Below the pieces are notes generated by a model, which made no database searches, was not told the DNA's origin, and saw only the letters and a program-made list of their open reading frames with translations. Positions 30,180-35,705 of a stretch of 64,000 nucleotides of DNA are shown one piece after another. The stretch is from Enchytraeus crypticus. Lineage: Eukaryota; Annelida; Clitellata; Enchytraeida; Enchytraeidae. The DNA is taken from assembly GCA_905160935.1 (NCBI GenBank), contig CAJHZI010000736.1:1388001-1452000 (forward strand), in the 5' to 3' direction. Both the position numbers and the translations under genes were made by a program. Within the stretch, counting starts at the first letter, position 1. The number at the start of each line of letters is the position of its first letter.

Positions 30180-33100
30180 GCTGAGACTTATTACAATAAT
30201 ATAGTATTCACACGTTTGTATGTCTGCAGCAATTAACCAGTGCGATGGATTCGGCTGTACGTTTTGTCTCCTGGGACAGTCAACACCGAAGTGTGTCTGT
30301 CCTGACGGCTACTTCTTCGCCACTGGCGACGTGAAGCAATGCAGCGTATCACGTATGGATGCTTCGCTCTTTCTATTGTTACTGCAAATTTGTACTGAGT
30401 TAATATAGTGAATTGATGACAAAAGAGATCATAATTTAATTTCTCAGATTAAACTTATTTTGCTGACGTGTGGATGTTAGGGAAAAAGGAGGATCCTCAA
30501 GGTCGTTTTCCTGAATATTTAGAACTCGCAAAGTTAATGTCAGCAGCCTTTGAGTTTGTAATATTAACTAAGTTCGTTTCAATAGCTGTGGTTACGTATG
30601 AAATGCAGAATGAGGCTTGAATAATAATAATAATAATAAAGGTTTAACGTCCGTATCCTTATCCAGGATGATGTCAGGGACGTCCTCAACAGCACACATC
30701 ACTACAGATCAATGCACCCAGACCGATCTGCAAAAGAAATGTGATGAGGAGAAGTAATGTCCTAAACGAATTCCAGTCCGGTGATCAAAAATGGTCATGG
30801 TAGATTATGTCTACGGTGGGAAAAGGTAAGTCGTAAGCTTGCTAGAGAATGTTGAAAGAGAAGAACAAGAGCGAAGATTAGCAGGTAAAGAGTTCCAGAT
30901 TGTGGGTGCTGATAAGAAAAAGAACGTCTGCCCAATGATGTGAGAATATTTGGAGCAGAGAGAAGAAGAGGCATCGGTGGAACGAAGTGAACGTGAGAGA
31001 CGATAGGGATGAAGAATTTCAGATAAGTAAGAAGGCTTGCCAAATCGCAGAGTTTTGAAAGTTAATAGAGCTATTTTACATTTTATGCGTTGACTTATAG
31101 GGAGCCAGTGAAGTCTGCGAAGTAAAGAAAGAGAGCGAATTGAAGTCGAGAGGACTTGCAAATAACACGTGCAAGAGAATTTTGGACGTGCTGCAAACGA
31201 TTGAGAGAAGAAGTAGGCAATCCATGTAATAATGAATTATAGTAGTCGAGCTTTGAATGAACTATAGAATTAGCAAGGATAGTGGCTGAATTTCTAGTAA
31301 GGGATGGACGTATTTGCCTAATCTGACGAATCTGAAAGAAAGAAGCGCGACAAACAGAAGAGATATGGGATTTAAAGTCAAGGTTTTCATCAAATATGAC
31401 TCCAAGGTTTTTGGCGGATCGAGAAGGTGAAAGAGCAAGATTCTGAAAATTAACAGAGTTATTAGGTAATTTTACTTCTTTGCAAAGGAGTGCCAATTAA
31501 AAGGTATTCAGTTTTGGAGGGATTAACAGCAAGACGGTTAGCACAAAACCAGGAATAAACCTTGTCTAGAATGGATGAGAGATGGGCCAGTTTCTGATCG
31601 GAATCATGATTAGAAAAGGAAATATACAGTTGAGTGTCGTCTGCATAGAAATGAAAATTTATGGAAGACTGAGCAAGCAAGTAGCTAAGAGGAGTGATAT
31701 ATAAAGAGAAGAGCAATGGACCTAACACTGAACCTTGAGGAACACCGCGTAGGAGGGGTAGTTCAGAAGAGCGATTTTGACCAATAACAACTGATTGTGT
31801 GCGACATGAGAGATATGATGTAAGAAGGGAAAAAGCAGAATCAGAAATGCCAAGCAAGATTTAAGCCTATTTATTAGAATGCCATGGTCAATTGTATCGA
31901 AGGCAGCAGAGAGATCTAGAAGAACCAAGGCAGACACCTGTTTGCTACTCATGGCCAAGCTAAGATCATTATGTATACGAAGAAGAGCGGTTTCAGTAGA
32001 ATGAAGTTTTCTATAGGCAGATTGATAATGAGAGAGAGAAAGGAAAGAATCAAGATGAGTGCATAAACGGGTATAAATTATCAATCTCCTTTGCTAAAAA
32101 AACCTTCTCTACCAAAAGATGATCTTTCCAGTTACAGTCCTATTTCCAATCTTAACTTCATCTCTAAACTTCTTGATACATCAATGACGATGAAGTTATT
32201 TGTGAACTTCTGCTTGGGTGAAACTTTATCAAATCATCTGTGAATTTCACTCAGTGTTTATTATTTTGACAGCCCCTTCAGGTTATGTACCCTTAGAAGA
32301 TCCAAAGTTGTGTACCTGTCAGAACCAAGGGTCCTGTGAGATTCTGAATGGATCGCCAGTATGCGTCTGTCCGAAAGGTCAGTTTAATGATTTCCAGATT
32401 ATCTATTTAAGCGATTCATTAAAAACAATGTTAACTTAACTTTTCCTGAGTTATGCATAATTTTACGTCACATTTAGCTTCTATTTATCAAATATGCAGC
32501 TGCAGTATTGCATTTATTTGAAAATCCTACTTTAAGCTAGTGGGGTATATTATATTGGCTGGCGTGTTGTTTATTAAGAGCCTCAAGCGTTACAGCATTG
32601 TCATAATGTTCTAGCGTACATCAAATTTTTCATCAATGGCGTTTCGCAATGACACTAGGAATATTAAATTTTCTGCAACGATACTTGCCGTTCAATTTAT
32701 TTTGTCTTTTATGCTAGTGTTACCTTTTCTTACTAGAAATAAGAAGGTCAGTATATATAAGTTCATAAAAAGTTTCACAATTGGGACAGAGGCTCGAAAC
32801 AATTTTACTCTCTCAGCATATTGTCATTGGACCAGTGCAATACGTCCATCCACTCAATTATTGTTTGTAATAATTGTTATAATAATGCAGAACAAAGGTT
32901 TAAGTCCGCTTCCTCATACATGGACTAGGTGAATCAAAGGCGATTCCTTTTGTCAGGGACCTCCCGCATCACATATCACTACTAGTAGGTGCATTAAAGT
33001 AATTTAAAAAGTAACATGTAAGGATTAGAGAGATAAAAGATCTTAAACGGTGCCGGTCCGGTGCAGATGACATCAAGGACTTCGTGATTAGATAATGAAT

Positions 33101-35656
33101 AGAATGTTGAACATTTATCAATGCTAATATTATTACTTTTTAATAAATGTGTATACAAGGAATAAAAGAAATAAATATACATAAATTGCTATAAAACAGT
33201 CTAAAGCTAATGGAAGAGATTATAGGGATTGACTGATGATGTGGTATGGGATAGGGAGGAGTGGAAAAGGTCTATTTGTATCCCGACCCTCGTTAAACTG
33301 GGAATAAAGGGAAGATGATGATGATGATGATGATGATGGTGACGATTATGATGACGATTATGATGATGATGGTGATGATGATGATGATGATGGTGACGGT
33401 GACGATGACGATTACGATGACGATGATGATGATGATGGTGATCTAAATGCGTACATAAACTTATCTAATGTTTAAATATAGGCCCTGCATTATATATTGC
33501 AACTATTATGATATTATTTAAATACTGCGTTGTATTTGAAGGATTCACGGGGGAACACTGTGATCTCCTGGTATCATCAGGCACTCCTACCCGCTCCACG
33601 TCACCCGCAGTGTCCATGAGGACCACTCCTCCAGTGTCCTCAACCTTTCCATCAACTCTCTCATCTACACCAGTACAAACTGATTCCTCTTCACAATCAA
33701 CCTCCACCCCTGCTGACATCTATTCCACCACAACCACCCTAGTATCTCAATCTAGTACACCATCACCCACTTCTGCTTCTTCAACAGCCGGGTTTGCAAC
33801 TCCTACTTCGAGTTCAGCTGTCACTCTGAGCTCTGTCACCACAACGAGCGGTTCTCCAGTTGCTGGAAAAACTGACAAAGGTGAGCAACTGCTTATGCGA
33901 ATTTCTTAATAGAGTAGGGGTAACGTCAAGAAGTTTTAAATGACAGATCCTGGGGTGAATTGAAATCTCGCGAGTTCGAATCCCAGCCGCGCTTATCTGA
34001 GAGTAAAATCTCTGACATTCACTGGACTGGCTACACGGAAAATGGACTAAATTGCCTAACTGATATAACATGTGGTACTAAAAGTGATAGATATCAACAT
34101 AGTTGATCATTTCACTATAATGTGTTATTATTATTATTATTATTATTATCATTTCACTATAACGTGTGTTTACTTTAGTTTACTTTTACGAGCTGTTGTC
34201 CATATGCCCTCAAGGAAAAGTTTCGTAAACTTGACTTTTGAAGTTGATTCTAGTTTTTAAACTCATTTCTTTTAGAAAAGTGATTAATTTCTTTTTTTAG
34301 GACCCTCGTATTCGAACTCTACAATCGTACGTGTGTAAATATTTAGAGACTTTTGGATCAGTCATTCACTTTAACATTCTAACTCATTTCTTGCTTTCCT
34401 CTATCCCCGATGAGAAAATTATAACTTCGGAAAAGAAGAGGGCCTGACCATTTCTCCTTTCTTTACTTTTTGGTTAAAGTATTCTAAGCTGTGCTTCTTA
34501 TATGTGTTTACTGCATCAGTTATACATATAAAATATTACTGGAAGTCCTCCGAGTTATTGTGCCAACTGCTCTGCTTACTTCGAAAGCGGAAAAGGTACA
34601 TTGGACTCGCCATATATCAAGACACATAATGAATAATGTCTTATTGACATTACAATAATTATGTCAGTTTTTAGAAGACATTAATTACTACTGTTCATTC
34701 TTGTATATATTTAGGCAAGAGAGATTTGTCGATAGCTCTGCCTGTGGTGCTATTGTCTGTTCTTCTAATCATTCTAATCATAGCTGTGATCTGCGTCTGC
34801 AGGAGGTAAGTTGACTATTATCGTTGACTATCCGTAGTAATCCGTTGATTAATACGGATTAATCAACTGATTAATTAACTTCCAGATCCGTCACTTTCCT
34901 ACCCTACCTTTCTGTCTACCTCCAGGCAGACGTCTATTAGATCCTCTAAGTTAACTACTATAGAGAGACCTAGCATTCCACATCTGTCACTTTCATTGGA
35001 AAATTTAAGAGTGAATATATGGAAAAATTATACGGTTATAATGTTATACAATTATTATTAATTTTACTATAATTATAGGCTCCCGATCGGTCTGCATGTG
35101 ATTACAACAGTTTACTAAATGTTGTTTATAAGGACAAATGCGCTAATTAACTAGTTCAGCTTCTTAATCCTTGACTTCATCGGCAGTGAAATATTATTAA
35201 CTATTGTCCTAGAGGTAAAAATTGTGTGAGTCACTAGAATAGGCGCATCAGTGAATAAATATTTGTAATACATTTTATGCGGCCGAGTTTAGTGATGAAA
35301 GAGCTTCTCGAACATTTAATTGGTATGTTGCTCGCTAAAGACTAACCAATAGTAACCAATAGTAATTCAATAGTAGCCAATAGTAATCACTAACCAATAG
35401 TAATTCTCAATTTGCTATGCTGTTTATTTTGGCTTGAAGCCTAATTATTCGGCAAGGTAAATACGCTTAAAACTGATTTATATTTTTGTGTTAGGAGAAA
35501 GTCGAAGAGAGCCAACGCTTACAATCGACATCTAGATGACGCTTCCTCAGTGTCAAGTTACCCTAGTAGTCCAACGTCTCCAAGAGTGAGTATCCTCTTG
35601 TGAGAGTTAATGTAGACTGAAGCGAGAGGACGAGAGAAGGAGAGAGATGTGGACTG

Positions 35657-35705
<49 letters not shown>

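Noticed and set aside
32218-32439. Whole plus-strand frame around exon 23 as one exon
   Set aside because: Upstream residues have no EGF character, and a good acceptor at 32272 keeps phase 1 with exon 22.
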